A stretch of 64,000 nt of DNA from Microbacterium sp. zg-Y1090 (GTDB taxonomy: Bacteria > Actinomycetota > Actinomycetes > Actinomycetales > Microbacteriaceae). How positions within the stretch are numbered: position 1 is the first letter of the stretch; each line of letters opens with the position of its first letter. Under the pieces are notes generated by a model that was not told the origin of the DNA, ran no database searches, and saw nothing but the letters and a program-made list of their open reading frames with translations. Location of the stretch: positions 2,666,001 through 2,730,000 of the forward strand of contig NZ_CP126742.1 in assembly GCF_030246945.1 (NCBI RefSeq), read 5' to 3'. The position numbers were made by a program, and so were the translations under genes. Of the stretch, positions 46,398-56,600 are shown piece by piece.

Positions 46398-46465
46398 GTG
46401 TTGTTTCCTTTGTTCACGAGGTTTCGGATGCCGTTACGCGACAGCCGACCTTCGATGACTTGCGA

Positions 46466-46520
46466 TGTTCAGTTGTAGCGGGCGTTCGGTCCCGGACACG
46501 AAGCCCGGGACCAAACGCCC
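46466..46520 (-). terminator. Strong hairpin and shared motif in the rplE-rpsH spacer
   Basis: Stem GGGCGTT-x-GGTCCCGG against CCGGGACC-x-AACGCCC with a nine-base loop (46,480-46,520), 13 bases after the rplE stop. In transcript direction it is followed within a few bases by TACAACTGAACA (46,466-46,477), identical to the motif in the rpmJ-rpsM spacer. Confidence 0.75.
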
Positions 46521-46532
46521 CACTCTATCGGA

Positions 46533-47123
46533 TCACGCCTGGGCGTCGTCCCCACGGAAGGGGAAGCCCAGCTGACGCAGCAGCGAGCGGCCTTCTTCGT
46601 CGGTGGACGCCGTGGTGACCACGGTGATGTCGAAGCCGCGAACGCGGTCGATCTTGTCCTGGTTGATCTCGTGGAACACCGACTGCTCCTGCAGGCCGAA
46701 GGTGTAGTTTCCGTGACCGTCGAACTGCTTGGGCGACAGACCGCGGAAGTCGCGGATGCGCGGCAGCGCCAGGTTCACGAGACGGTCCAGGAACTCCCAC
46801 GCACGGTCCCCACGAAGGGTGACGTGCGCGCCGATGGCCTGACCCTCGCGCAGCTTGAACTGCGCGATGGACTTGCGGGCCTTGGTGACGACCGGCTTCT
46901 GGCCGGTGATCTTGGTGAGGTCGTCGACCGCACCATCGATCACCTTGCTGTCACGCGCAGCCTCACCGACACCGGTGTTGACGACGACCTTGACGATCCG
47001 CGGGGTCTGCATGACGTTCGAGTAGCCGAACTCCTCCTGCAGCGCCTTCTGGATCTCGTTCTTGTACTTCTGCTTCAGGCGGGGCTGGATCTTGCCAGCC
47101 TCCGCGGCAGGTGCAGTGCTCAT
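46533..47123 (-). CDS. rplE: 50S ribosomal protein L5
   Basis: 196 residues. [56 protein letters not shown] and [14 protein letters not shown] [15 protein letters not shown] are typical. L5 contacts 5S rRNA and P-site tRNA. It starts two bases after the rplX stop. Confidence 0.98.
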   Translation of the reverse strand: MSTAPAAEAGKIQPRLKQKYKNEIQKALQEEFGYSNVMQTPRIVKVVVNTGVGEAARDSKVIDGAVDDLTKITGQKPVVTKARKSIAQFKLREGQAIGAHVTLRGDRAWEFLDRLVNLALPRIRDFRGLSPKQFDGHGNYTFGLQEQSVFHEINQDKIDRVRGFDITVVTTASTDEEGRSLLRQLGFPFRGDDAQA

Positions 47124-47125
47124 TC

Positions 47126-47485
47126 TCAGAGGTCCTTGCCTGACTTCTTCGCGTAGCGCACGCGGACCGTGCGCTTGACGCCGTCCTTGACCTGCTCCTC
47201 GACGCGTCGACCGACACGGGTCGGCTTCTTCGTCTCGGGGTCGACCAGGGCGACATTCGAGATGTGGATGGGAGCCTCGAACGTCTCGAGACCGCCCGTC
47301 TTGGTGCCGCGCTGGGTCTGACCCACGCGGGTGTGCTTGGTGACGTAGTTCACGCCTTCGACGATGACGCGGTTGCGCTCGACAAGGACCTCGAGGACCT
47401 TGCCCTGCTTACCGCGGTCTCCGCCGCGCTCGGGCTTGGCGCCCGTGATGACCTGAACCAGGTCGCCCTTCTTGATCTTCGCCAT
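47126..47485 (-). CDS. rplX: 50S ribosomal protein L24
   Basis: 119 residues. KOW motif [28 protein letters not shown] at the start and [12 protein letters not shown]. The ATG at 47485 is preferred: it has GGAGGTC seven bases upstream, while a TTG two codons earlier overlaps the rplN stop. Length is normal for actinobacteria. Confidence 0.97.
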   Translation of the reverse strand: MAKIKKGDLVQVITGAKPERGGDRGKQGKVLEVLVERNRVIVEGVNYVTKHTRVGQTQRGTKTGGLETFEAPIHISNVALVDPETKKPTRVGRRVEEQVKDGVKRTVRVRYAKKSGKDL

Positions 47486-47487
47486 GA

Positions 47488-47856
47488 TCAAATGACCTCC
47501 GGGGCGAGCGAGACGATCTTCATGAACTTCTTGTCGCGAAGTTCACGACCGACGGGTCCGAAGATGCGGGTGCCGCGGGGCTCCCCGTCGTTCTTCAGGA
47601 TCACGGCGGCGTTCTCGTCGAACTTGATGTACGAACCGTCGGGACGACGGGTCGACTTGACGGTGCGCACGATGACGGCCTTGACGACATCACCCTTCTT
47701 GACGTTTCCGCCGGGGATGGCATCCTTCACCGTCGCGACGATGATGTCGCCCACGCCGGCGTACCGGCGAGCAGAGCCGCCGAGCACACGGATCGTGAGC
47801 AGCTCCTTGGCGCCGGTGTTGTCGGCGACCTTGAGTCGGGATTCGTTCTGAATCAC
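47488..47856 (-). CDS. rplN: 50S ribosomal protein L14
   Basis: 122 residues, the invariant size. [43 protein letters not shown] and [20 protein letters not shown] are canonical. It forms an intersubunit bridge. It uses a GTG start, 34 bases after rpsQ. Confidence 0.98.
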   Translation of the reverse strand: MIQNESRLKVADNTGAKELLTIRVLGGSARRYAGVGDIIVATVKDAIPGGNVKKGDVVKAVIVRTVKSTRRPDGSYIKFDENAAVILKNDGEPRGTRIFGPVGRELRDKKFMKIVSLAPEVI

Positions 47857-47890
47857 TTCTTACTCCTTGGATTCCAAGAAGGCCGAGGCC

Positions 47891-48241
47891 TTACTTGGCC
47901 TTCTCGAGGATCTCGACCAGGCGCCAGCGCTTGGTGGCGCTCAGCGGGCGGGTCTCGTTGATGAGCACGAGGTCGCCGATGCCGGCGGTGTTGCCCTCGT
48001 CGTGGGCCTTGACCTTCGACGTGCGGCGGATGACCTTGCCGTACAGCGGGTGCTTCACGCGGTCCTCGACCTCGACGACGATGGTCTTGTCCATCTTGTC
48101 GCTGACGACGTAGCCGCGGCGCGACTTGCGGTAACCACGGGCGTTCTCGTCGCGCACGTCGCGCGCGGCCGACTCGTGGCCGGCGGCCTCGGTGGCCGGC
48201 GCCGCCTTGGCGGCGGTCTTCTTCTCGGTGGTCTCAGCCAT
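47891..48241 (-). CDS. rpsQ: 30S ribosomal protein S17
   Basis: 116 residues. The OB-fold core is [28 protein letters not shown] and [15 protein letters not shown]. An N-terminal ~35-residue Ala/Glu/Arg extension is added, as in other Micrococcales. The ATG at 48241 overlaps the rpmC stop by one base; a GTG one codon upstream is less likely. Confidence 0.97.
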   Translation of the reverse strand: MAETTEKKTAAKAAPATEAAGHESAARDVRDENARGYRKSRRGYVVSDKMDKTIVVEVEDRVKHPLYGKVIRRTSKVKAHDEGNTAGIGDLVLINETRPLSATKRWRLVEILEKAK

Positions 48242-48555
48242 CACTCGGCCTCTTCCTTCACGGCCTCGTCAGCGGCATCCGCCTTCTTGGCCTTCGTCTT
48301 CTTCGCCTTCGTCGCGGTCTCGGCGGGGGCGGGCGTGGCACGGATGCCCAGCTCGCGCTCGCGGATCACGGTGTACAGCCGCGCGATGTCGCGCTTGACC
48401 GCACGGATGCGGCCGTGGCTGTCGAGCTGGCCGGTGGCCGACTGGAAGCGCAGGTTGAACAGCTCTTCCTTGGCCTTGCGCAGCTCCTCCACGAGGCGCT
48501 GGTCTTCGAACGTATCGAGCTCGCTCGGTGCGAGCGTCTTGGTGCCGACGGCCAT
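48241..48555 (-). CDS. rpmC: 50S ribosomal protein L29
   Basis: 104 residues, longer than the usual 65. The two-helix core (residues ~10-75) has [21 protein letters not shown] and [15 protein letters not shown]. It is followed by a Lys/Ala/Glu-rich tail ([16 protein letters not shown]). L29 lies at the tunnel exit, where the tail could meet nascent-chain factors. Abuts rplP. Confidence 0.97.
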   Translation of the reverse strand: MAVGTKTLAPSELDTFEDQRLVEELRKAKEELFNLRFQSATGQLDSHGRIRAVKRDIARLYTVIRERELGIRATPAPAETATKAKKTKAKKADAADEAVKEEAE

Positions 48556-48974
48556 TACGCGTCGCCCTCCTCGCGCTTGATGATGCGTGCCTTCAGGGGC
48601 AGCTTGTGGATGGCACGGGTCAGTGCCTCACGAGCGAGCTGCTCGTTGACGCCGGCGACCTCGAAGAGGACGCGACCCGGCTTGACATTTGCGACCCACC
48701 ATTCCGGGGAACCCTTACCGGAACCCATGCGGGTCTCGGCGGGCTTCTTGGTCAGCGGACGGTCGGGGTAGATGTTGATCCACACCTTTCCACCACGCTT
48801 GATGTGACGGGTCATGGCGATACGAGCGGACTCGATCTGACGGTTCGTCACGTACGCGGGGGTCAGGGCCTGGATGCCGAACTCGCCGAAGGAGACCTTC
48901 GTGCCGCCGGTGGCCTGGCCTGAGCGACCCGGGTGATGCTGCTTGCGGTACTTGACCTTGCGGGGGATAAGCAT
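48555..48974 (-). CDS. rplP: 50S ribosomal protein L16
   Basis: 139 residues. [17 protein letters not shown] at the start, then [20 protein letters not shown] and the [20 protein letters not shown] loop. It helps to place A-site tRNA. The one-base overlaps with rpsC and rpmC show tight coupling. Confidence 0.98.
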   Translation of the reverse strand: MLIPRKVKYRKQHHPGRSGQATGGTKVSFGEFGIQALTPAYVTNRQIESARIAMTRHIKRGGKVWINIYPDRPLTKKPAETRMGSGKGSPEWWVANVKPGRVLFEVAGVNEQLAREALTRAIHKLPLKARIIKREEGDA

Positions 48975-49732
48975 TACGCCGATGCTCCTTCTGCGACGGG
49001 TGCCTCGTTGCGCGGGCCACGACGACGGTCGCCGCCGCGGTCGTCGCGACCGCGGGACTTGGGCGCGTTGGCCTGCTCGCGAGCGAGCTCCTTGTTGGTG
49101 AGGTCGCCCTTGTAGATCCAGACCTTCACGCCGATGCGGCCGAAGGTGGTCCTGGCCTCGTAGAACCCGTAGTCGATGTTCGCGCGCAGGGTGTGCAGGG
49201 GCACACGGCCTTCGCGGTAGAACTCCGAGCGGCTCATCTCGGCGCCGCCGAGGCGGCCGGAGACCTGGATGCGGATGCCCTTGGCACCGGCACGCTGGGC
49301 GCCCTGCAGGCCCTTGCGCATCGCGCGGCGGAACGCCACACGTGCGGAGAGCTGCTCGGCGATGCCCTGCGCGACCAGCTGGGCGTCGGCCTCGGGGTTC
49401 TTGACCTCGAGGATGTTCAGCTGGATCTGCTTGCCGGTGAGCTTCTCGAGGTCGGCGCGGATGCGCTCGGCCTCGGCGCCACGGCGGCCGATGACGATGC
49501 CCGGGCGGGCGGTGTGGATGTCGACGCGCACGCGGTCACGGGTGCGCTCGATCTCGATGTTGCTCACGCCGGCGCGGTCGAGCTGCGTCTGCAGGAGCTT
49601 GCGGATCTTGATGTCCTCGGCGACGTAGTCGGCGTAGCGCTGGCCCGGCTTGGTCGAGTCGGAGAACCACCGCGACACGTGGTCGGTCGTGATGCCGAGG
49701 CGGAAGCCGTAGGGGTGAACCTTCTGTCCCAT
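48974..49732 (-). CDS. rpsC: 30S ribosomal protein S3
   Basis: 252 residues. [18 protein letters not shown] start, KH domain with [13 protein letters not shown] (GxxG), and the C-terminal domain with [10 protein letters not shown]. It forms the mRNA entry channel. The C-terminal Arg/Gly tail ([16 protein letters not shown]) is moderately long. Confidence 0.98.
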   Translation of the reverse strand: MGQKVHPYGFRLGITTDHVSRWFSDSTKPGQRYADYVAEDIKIRKLLQTQLDRAGVSNIEIERTRDRVRVDIHTARPGIVIGRRGAEAERIRADLEKLTGKQIQLNILEVKNPEADAQLVAQGIAEQLSARVAFRRAMRKGLQGAQRAGAKGIRIQVSGRLGGAEMSRSEFYREGRVPLHTLRANIDYGFYEARTTFGRIGVKVWIYKGDLTNKELAREQANAPKSRGRDDRGGDRRRGPRNEAPVAEGASA

Positions 49733-50130
49733 TACTTACTCGCCTTCTTCGTGTTCGTGGCGGGGGCAGCAGCGTCGACCTCGGGGGTCGCCAGCTCCAC
49801 CGTGATGTGGCTGGTGCGCTTCTTAATCTGGAAGGCACGACCCTGCGCACGGGGGCGGAAACGCTTGAGCGTCGAGCCCTCGTCGACGTACGCGTTCTTC
49901 ACGTACAGGTCCTGGTCATCCAGGAACTCGCCGTTCTTGTCGGCGGCGACGCGTGCGTTCGCCATCGCGGAAGCGACGAGCTTGTAGATCGGCTCGGACG
50001 CACTCTGCGGCGCGAACTTCAGGATGGCCAGAGCCTCCTGAGCCTGCTTGCCCTTGATGAGAGCGACGACACGACGAGCCTTCTGAGGGGTCACGCGGAT
50101 GTGTCGCACGCGGGCGATGGAATCCACCAT
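49732..50130 (-). CDS. rplV: 50S ribosomal protein L22
   Basis: 132 residues. [38 protein letters not shown], and the tunnel beta-hairpin [21 protein letters not shown] short Ala/Thr/Lys C-terminal addition follows ([10 protein letters not shown]). It is overlapped by rpsC at its stop. Confidence 0.98.
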   Translation of the reverse strand: MVDSIARVRHIRVTPQKARRVVALIKGKQAQEALAILKFAPQSASEPIYKLVASAMANARVAADKNGEFLDDQDLYVKNAYVDEGSTLKRFRPRAQGRAFQIKKRTSHITVELATPEVDAAAPATNTKKASK

Positions 50131-50156
50131 CTCTCTCTCCTCTCTGCGCCACCGCG

Positions 50157-50438
50157 TCAGCGGCGGCGGCCCTTCTTGTCGTCCTTCACGTGGCCGCGGA
50201 AGGTGCGGGTGGGCGCGAACTCGCCCAGTTTGTGACCGACCATGGTCTCGGTCACGAACACGGGGATGTGCTTGCGACCGTCGTGCACGGCGATGGTGTG
50301 ACCCAGCATTGCCGGGATGATCATCGAACGGCGCGACCAGGTCTTGATGACGTTCTTGGAACCGGCTTCGTTCTGCGAGACGACCTTGCGAAGCAGGTGC
50401 TCGTCGACGAAGGGGCCCTTCTTAAGGCTGCGAGGCAT
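50157..50438 (-). CDS. rpsS: 30S ribosomal protein S19
   Basis: 93 residues, the standard size. [40 protein letters not shown] and the tail [16 protein letters not shown]19 sits in the 30S head near the decoding site. 26 bases before rplV. Confidence 0.98.
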   Translation of the reverse strand: MPRSLKKGPFVDEHLLRKVVSQNEAGSKNVIKTWSRRSMIIPAMLGHTIAVHDGRKHIPVFVTETMVGHKLGEFAPTRTFRGHVKDDKKGRRR

Positions 50439-50450
50439 CTTCCTCTACTC

Positions 50451-51290
50451 CTACTTACGCTTCTTGCCGGCGTTGCGACGACGGACGATGTACTTGTCGC
50501 TTTCCTTGTTGGCGTGGCGGGTGCGACCCTCAGCCTGACCCCAAGGAGAAACCGGGTGACGACCACCGGAGGTCTTACCCTCACCACCACCGTGGGGGTG
50601 GTCGACCGGGTTCATCGCGACACCGCGGACGGTCGGGCGGATGCCCTTCCAGCGGTTGCGGCCGGCCTTGCCCCAGTTGATGTTCGACTGCTCGGCGTTG
50701 CCGACCTCGCCGATCGTGGCGCGGCAGCGTGCGTCGACGTTGCGGATCTCACCCGAGGGCAGACGAAGCTGCGCGTAGGGGCCGTCCTTGGCGACGAGGC
50801 GCACGGAGGTGCCCGCCGAACGCGCCAGCTTCGCGCCGCCGCCGGGGCGGAGCTCGATGGCGTGGATGACGGTACCCGTGGGGATGTTGCGCAGCGGCAG
50901 GTTGTTGCCCGGCTTGATGTCAGCGCCGGCACCCGACTCGACGATGTCGCCCTGCGCCAGCTTGTTCGGCGCGATGATGTATCGCTTCTCGCCGTCGAAG
51001 TAGTGCAGCAGCGCGATGCGCGCGGTGCGGTTGGGGTCATACTCGATGTGAGCGACCCGGGCGTTGACGCCGTCCTTGTCATTGCGACGGAAGTCGATGA
51101 CGCGGTACTGGCGCTTGTGGCCACCGCCGATGTGGCGGGTGGTGATGCGGCCCTGGTTGTTGCGGCCACCGGTCTTGGAGAGCGGGCGGAGGAGCGACTT
51201 CTCAGGCGTCGATCGGGTGATCTCGGCGAAGTCGGCCACCGACGAGCCGCGGCGACCCGGGGTCGTGGGCTTGTACTTGCGAATAGCCAT
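50451..51290 (-). CDS. rplB: 50S ribosomal protein L2
   Basis: 279 residues. [33 protein letters not shown], and the peptidyl-transferase-centre region [21 protein letters not shown] with the essential histidine. It is the largest and most conserved protein of the operon and spans 12 bases to rpsS. Confidence 0.99.
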   Translation of the reverse strand: MAIRKYKPTTPGRRGSSVADFAEITRSTPEKSLLRPLSKTGGRNNQGRITTRHIGGGHKRQYRVIDFRRNDKDGVNARVAHIEYDPNRTARIALLHYFDGEKRYIIAPNKLAQGDIVESGAGADIKPGNNLPLRNIPTGTVIHAIELRPGGGAKLARSAGTSVRLVAKDGPYAQLRLPSGEIRNVDARCRATIGEVGNAEQSNINWGKAGRNRWKGIRPTVRGVAMNPVDHPHGGGEGKTSGGRHPVSPWGQAEGRTRHANKESDKYIVRRRNAGKKRK

Positions 51291-51315
51291 GTTCTCTAGT
51301 CCTCTGTCCCGACCG

Positions 51316-51627
51316 TCAGCCGACTGCCGTGAAGATGTCGATGGTGCCCGACTTGAGCGTCACGATGGCGCGCTTGGTGTCCTTGCGCTTTCCCATCCCG
51401 AAGCGGGTGCGACGCGCCTTGCCGGGGCGGTTGAGGGTGTTCACCGAGGCGACCTTGACGTTGAAGATCTTCTCGACGGCCAGCTTGATCTCGGTCTTCG
51501 AGGCACGGGGGTCCACGAGGAACGTGTACTTGCCCTCGTCGATGAGCCCGTAGCTCTTCTCCGAGACGACCGGCTTGAGGATGATGTCGCGCGGGTCCTT
51601 GTTCACTGCGATGTTCGCCGTGGTCAT
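51316..51627 (-). CDS. rplW: 50S ribosomal protein L23
   Basis: 103 residues. [40 protein letters not shown] and [21 protein letters not shown]23 is the docking site of trigger factor and SRP at the tunnel exit. Its ATG overlaps the rplD stop (ATGA). Confidence 0.98.
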   Translation of the reverse strand: MTTANIAVNKDPRDIILKPVVSEKSYGLIDEGKYTFLVDPRASKTEIKLAVEKIFNVKVASVNTLNRPGKARRTRFGMGKRKDTKRAIVTLKSGTIDIFTAVG

Positions 51628-52286
51628 GCCGAGACCTCCTCGGTGGTGGCCTTCTTCGACGCGACGAAGGCGTCGTAGGCGGCCTTGGTGAAGACGATGT
51701 CGTCGGAGACGAGCACGTCGTAGGCGTTGAGCTGGTCGAAGGTCAGCACGTGGACGTACGCGAGGTTGCGCACGCTCTTCACGGTGATCTCGTCGCCGCG
51801 CTCGATGACCACGAGGACGTTCTTCGTGGCCGAGAGCCCGGAGAGCACCGCGGCAGCGGCCTTCGTCGAGGGGGCACCGTCGATCCCGAAGGACTCGACG
51901 ACGTGCAGACGCTCCCCGCGAGCGCGGTCGCTGAGCGCGCCCAGCAGGGCGGCGGCGACCATCTTCTTGGGGGTGCGCTGCGAGTAGTCGCGCGGCTTGG
52001 GGCCGTGCACGATGCCACCGCCGGTCATCTGAGGAGCACGGATCGAGCCCTGACGAGCGTTACCGGTGCCCTTCTGCTTGAACGGCTTGCGGCCTGCACC
52101 GGAGACCTCACCACGACGCTTGGTCGAGTGGGTGCCCTGGCGGGCAGCGGCGAGCTGCGCGACGACGACCTGGTGGATCAGGGGGATGTTCGTCTTGACG
52201 TCGAACAGCGCGGCGGGCAGCTCCACAGAGCCGGCCTTCTTGCCGTCGGCAGTACGGACGTCGAGCGCGAGAGTCGAGTCAGCCAT
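51624..52286 (-). CDS. rplD: 50S ribosomal protein L4
   Basis: 220 residues. [21 protein letters not shown], the tunnel loop [20 protein letters not shown], and [20 protein letters not shown]. In proteobacteria L4 also represses the S10 operon through its leader; whether that happens here is unknown, but a long leader precedes rpsJ. Confidence 0.98.
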   Translation of the reverse strand: MADSTLALDVRTADGKKAGSVELPAALFDVKTNIPLIHQVVVAQLAAARQGTHSTKRRGEVSGAGRKPFKQKGTGNARQGSIRAPQMTGGGIVHGPKPRDYSQRTPKKMVAAALLGALSDRARGERLHVVESFGIDGAPSTKAAAAVLSGLSATKNVLVVIERGDEITVKSVRNLAYVHVLTFDQLNAYDVLVSDDIVFTKAAYDAFVASKKATTEEVSA

Positions 52287-52288
52287 GA

Positions 52289-52948
52289 TCAGGCACCCTT
52301 CACTGCGTTGCGGACGTAGACGATGCGGCCGCGCGCGCCGGGGACGGCGCCCTTGACGAGCAGCAGACCCTTCTCGGCGTCGACGGCGTGCACCGTGAGG
52401 TTGAGGACGGTCACGCGCTCGCCACCCATACGGCCGGCCATGCGCATGCCCTTGAAGACGCGGCTCGGAGTCGACGAGGCGCCGATCGAGCCGGGCTTGC
52501 GGTGGTTGCGGTGTGCACCGTGCGAAGCGGAGACACCCTTGAAGTTGTGACGCTTCATGACACCCGCGGTGCCCTTGCCCTTGCTGGTGCCGACGACGTC
52601 GACCAGCTGGCCGGCCTCGAAGGTGCCGTCCACCGTGAGCTCCTGACCGAGTGAGTAGTCAGCGGCGTCGGCGGTGCGCACCTCGGTGAGGTGGCGGCGG
52701 GGGGTCACGCCGGCAGCCTCGAAGTGGGCCGTCTGCGGCTTGTTGACCTTGCGGGGGTCGATCTGCCCGTACGCGATCTGAACGGCCTTGTAGCCGTCCT
52801 TCTCGGGGGTGCGGACCTGGGTCACCACGTTGGGGGCGACCTCGATCACGGTGACGGGAACGAGCTTGCCGTTCTCATCCCAGACCTGGGTCATGCCGAG
52901 CTTCGTGCCCAGGAGACCCTTCGAAACCTTGTTGTTGATGTCAGCCAT
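52289..52948 (-). CDS. rplC: 50S ribosomal protein L3
   Basis: 219 residues from ATG 52948. [40 protein letters not shown] and [20 protein letters not shown], with the Gln-methylated region near the middle. It is among the first proteins to assemble. Starts eight bases after rpsJ. Confidence 0.98.
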   Translation of the reverse strand: MADINNKVSKGLLGTKLGMTQVWDENGKLVPVTVIEVAPNVVTQVRTPEKDGYKAVQIAYGQIDPRKVNKPQTAHFEAAGVTPRRHLTEVRTADAADYSLGQELTVDGTFEAGQLVDVVGTSKGKGTAGVMKRHNFKGVSASHGAHRNHRKPGSIGASSTPSRVFKGMRMAGRMGGERVTVLNLTVHAVDAEKGLLLVKGAVPGARGRIVYVRNAVKGA

Positions 52949-52956
52949 GTCGGACC

Positions 52957-53265
52957 TCAGAGCTTGATCTCGATGTTGACGTCGGCCGGCAGGTCGAGCC
53001 GCATCAGCGAGTCGACAGCCTTGGGCGTCGGGTCGATGATGTCGATGAGGCGCTTGTGGGTGCGCATCTCGAAGTGCTCGCGGCTGTCCTTGTACTTGTG
53101 GGGCGACCGGATGACGCACACGACGTTCTTCTCGGTCGGCAGGGGCACGGGGCCCACGACCGTCGCGCCCGCACGGGTCACGGTGTCGACGATCTTCCGC
53201 GCCGACGTGTCGATGACCTCGTGGTCATACGACTTCAGGCGAATGCGGATCTTCTGTCCCGCCAT
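52957..53265 (-). CDS. rpsJ: 30S ribosomal protein S10
   Basis: 102 residues, standard. [41 protein letters not shown] and [18 protein letters not shown]. First gene of the S10 operon. In E. coli it is also NusE, the partner of NusB at boxA, which bears on the box-like motifs found in this cluster's spacers. Confidence 0.98.
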   Translation of the reverse strand: MAGQKIRIRLKSYDHEVIDTSARKIVDTVTRAGATVVGPVPLPTEKNVVCVIRSPHKYKDSREHFEMRTHKRLIDIIDPTPKAVDSLMRLDLPADVNIEIKL

Positions 53266-53655
53266 TGTCTGCTCACTCTCTTTCCGCGTCTTACGTCTCA
53301 CGGGTCGTGAGCGCATTGGACGCACGGTGGCGCTCTGTCGCGCCGGGCACTTGTCCACCGCCGGAGGACGGGGATGCTGCACCGCTGTTCTGCTGTCAAA
53401 CCGCACGCCGATCGACGTCCGGCTCCTCACTCCCCCGTGCGCATGCAATGCGACCCGGGTGACCGGGTTGGGGTGTGTGGGATGTGGTGTTCTGCTGCCC
53501 GCGGCCTAGGACCCTGCGCGTTCGCGCCGCCTATGCACTGCCGTGACAGTGATCCGGGGCACGCTCAGCGGCCACCGGAATGTGGAACTTCACTAGTGTA
53601 CGCGGCGCCCGGGCGTGTCGCAAACTCGGGCGTGTCGGCGAAATCCGCCCGCCTC
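53266..53655 (-). promoter_or_regulatory. S10 operon promoter and long leader
   Basis: 390 bases between the adhesin stop and rpsJ with no gene. The promoter at 53,595-53,623 would give a leader of about 320 bases. The leader is moderately structured (for example a CCCGGGTGACCGGG repeat near 53,452), and could hold an autoregulatory fold. Confidence 0.6.
53595..53623 (-). promoter_or_regulatory. Candidate rpsJ promoter
   Basis: TTGCGA, exactly 17 bases, TACACT on the minus strand. The block CCGACACGCCCGAGTTTG just upstream overlaps the -35 box and is nearly the same as at the infA promoter. A direct repeat of GACACGCCCG brackets the -35 box. Confidence 0.8.
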
Positions 53656-56600
53656 TCACGCCTCCTGGCGTCTGCGGCGAAGGATCATCAGCAGCAGGAT
53701 ACCGCCGACCAGTGCCGTGCCACCCAGCCAGCCGGTCGCGATGGGCGGGGTGCCGCCGGTGCCGGCGAGGCCCGGCACGGGTGCCGGTGCGGGACGGATG
53801 ACGGGCACCGCACAGCCGCTGTCGGTGACCGCACCGCTGGGTTGCGTGGCGGTGGCGGTGTTGAAGAATCCGCCGCCGTCGGCGGTGCACTCCCGTGCCG
53901 TCGCCGGGAGCGGGTTCTGCGACGAGGTGGCATCCACCCGATAGGTGTACGTGTCCACCCCGCCGGGCTCGATCACGACGTCGGCGACCGGCGGCGATCC
54001 CACCCACCCCTGCGCCACGATGGCGAACGCGGCGTCGAACTGCGGCGCGTCGGTGAGCGTGTACGTCGTCGGGAGCAGACCCGGGTTGGTGACCGTGACC
54101 AGGTAATCGATGCGCCACCGTCCCTCGCCGAGGGTCGTCACCGTGCCATCGGACTTCTCCAGCACCACCGGGACCACGACGAGCTCGCTGCAGTCCGTGG
54201 CGACGGAATCGGTCACGCCGTTCTCCACCCTGGCGAGGTTCCACACGCCGCCGCCGGTGTCGGGCGAATCACCGCAGACCAGGTCGTCGGCAGCCGCGTC
54301 CACGGCGCTGACCTGCGCACTCACGATGTAGGTGTGCACCGCGCCGTCCGGAAGGAGGCCCGTCGCGACCTGGGTCTGCGCAGTGCCGTCCCACCCGGGG
54401 GTGAGTGCGGCGGAGCCCGCGCCGGCCGGATCGATCTCCGGGCCGGTCACCGTCCACGCCGTCACGAGCGTGATCGCGCCGGTGAGCGACTCGGGGACGT
54501 CGTCGAGCGTGTACGCGACGGTGACGCCGCTGGTGTTGGACACCAGCACGGCATACGAGACGTTCCAGACTCCACCGCCGAGCGGGGTGGCGGGCTGGGC
54601 GATCTTGTCCACGGTCGGCCCGCCCGGTTCGGCGCAGCCGTCGTCCTCTGCGGTGCCGCCGGGGAAGGCGACCGTGGCGGTGTTGAAGAATGCTCCGCCC
54701 TCACCGGGTTCGCACACCAGCGACGGGTCGTCCGCGGCGTCGACGGTCGCCACGATGCGGTAGGTGTACTCGGCGGTCCCTCCTGCCGCGAGAGGGATGT
54801 TCGGCGCGGGGGCGGTTCCCACCCAATCGCCCGACTCGAGGACGAGGCCCTCGCCCAGGTCGGGGGCGTCGGTGAGGGTGTAGACCGTCGCGACGGTGTC
54901 GCTGGTATTGGCGACGGTCACGACGTAGTCGATCTGCCACCGGCCGTCGGGAAGCTGCTGCGCCGCACCGTCGCTCTTGTCGACGGTCACCGGGGCGGTC
55001 TCCACGGTCACGCAGCCCTCGGCATCCACCACGATCTCGCCGGAGGTGACACCTGCGGTGTTGACGATTCCGCCGCCGGTGGTGGCGCACGGGCCCGGGT
55101 CCGTCGCCTCGACGGTCGGACGCAGCACGCCGCTGACGGTGTACGACAGGGATGCCGCCGGCTGCACCTGCCCGGTGAACACCGCCGCGGTCTCCCCGGG
55201 GCCCGCGGTCGTGGCGGTCGGGGCCGGCGCCTCGCCGACAGCGGCGATGCTCCACACGTCTCCGTCGAGCTCCCAGCCGCCGGGGACGCTCGGGAGCGTA
55301 TCGGTCAGTGCTGCCTGCACCGCCACCGCCCCCGGGTTGCTCAGCGTCAGCGTGTACGAGACGTTCCACGAGGCGTCGGGGTTCTGCGTGGCGGGGTCGA
55401 CGCCCGTCTTCACCAGTGCCGGGAACGCCGGCTCTCCGCAGCCGAACACCGTCTGGTCGTCCTCGCCGGTCGCCGACAGTGTCGCCGCATTGAGGAAGCC
55501 GCCCGCTTCGGGCTCGCCGGGCGACGCGTCGCACCGCCAGGCATCGCCGTCCTGGGTTCCGTTCGCGATCGTCGCCGTCACGGTGACGGTATAGGTGTGC
55601 GTCGCCCGCGCCGCGGGGTCACCGCTGGTCGGCAGCGAGACGTCGGTGGCGAGGGTGGCGGTCCCGGCCGGCAGCGTGAACTCGCCTGAGGTGCCGTCGG
55701 GGCCGGTCCAGGTGGCCGCGGTCGGCGTGATCCCCTCGCCGTACTGCAGGGCGTCGGCGAGGCTGTAGATGTACGTCGAGGTGTCGGAGTTGTTCGTGAC
55801 GACGATGTCGTAGGAGATGGTCCACGTGCCGTCGGCGTTCTGCACCGGCGAACCGTCCGTCACCTGCTTGTCGATCGTCCCCTCCGCCCGGATCGCCGTG
55901 TTGACGATCTCGCAGGTCACGTCGACGCCGAGGCTGAGGCGCACCACTCCGGCCGAGACGAGCGGGTACTCCGCGCCGCCGTCGGTCTCGACGCAGGCCC
56001 AGTCGCCGGCGGTGTATCCGGAGGGCCCGAACGTCTCCGACAGTGCGTAGTCGACGTCGGCGGCGACCTGCCCGGACACCGCGGCGGTGGTCGTCCCGGT
56101 GCGGGTGCCTTCGCCCGACAGCACGGGGTCGCTCTCGCCCGCGACGGCGTTGAGCGTCCACTGCTCGGGCGTGGCGGTGCCGACGCCACCCTGGTTGTCG
56201 ACGTTCTTCACCAGCGTGAGCGTCGGGGCGATGGCCGCATTGGTGAACGTGCACGTGACGGACTGGCCGTTGGCGACGGTCACGACGGGAGCGTCGCGGG
56301 TGACGCCGCCGGTGTCGCACGACAGCGCCGTCCACGCGTAGTCCGCGATCTGGTCGACCTCGGCCAGCGTGTAGCTGCCGGCGGGCACCGACTGGGTCTG
56401 CGCGTGGTCGAAGACGAGCGCCTCGCCCGTGGCGGGCTGGGCCGTCAGTCGCTGGTTCCAGTCGGCCGGTACCGCGCTGCCGCCCAGGGTGTTGTCGACG
56501 TCCTTGACCAGGGTGAGGGAGCCGGGCACGTCGGTGTTGCCGAACGTGCAGGTGACGTCCTCGGCGATGCCCAGTGTGAGGGTCGGATCCTCGGGCGAGA

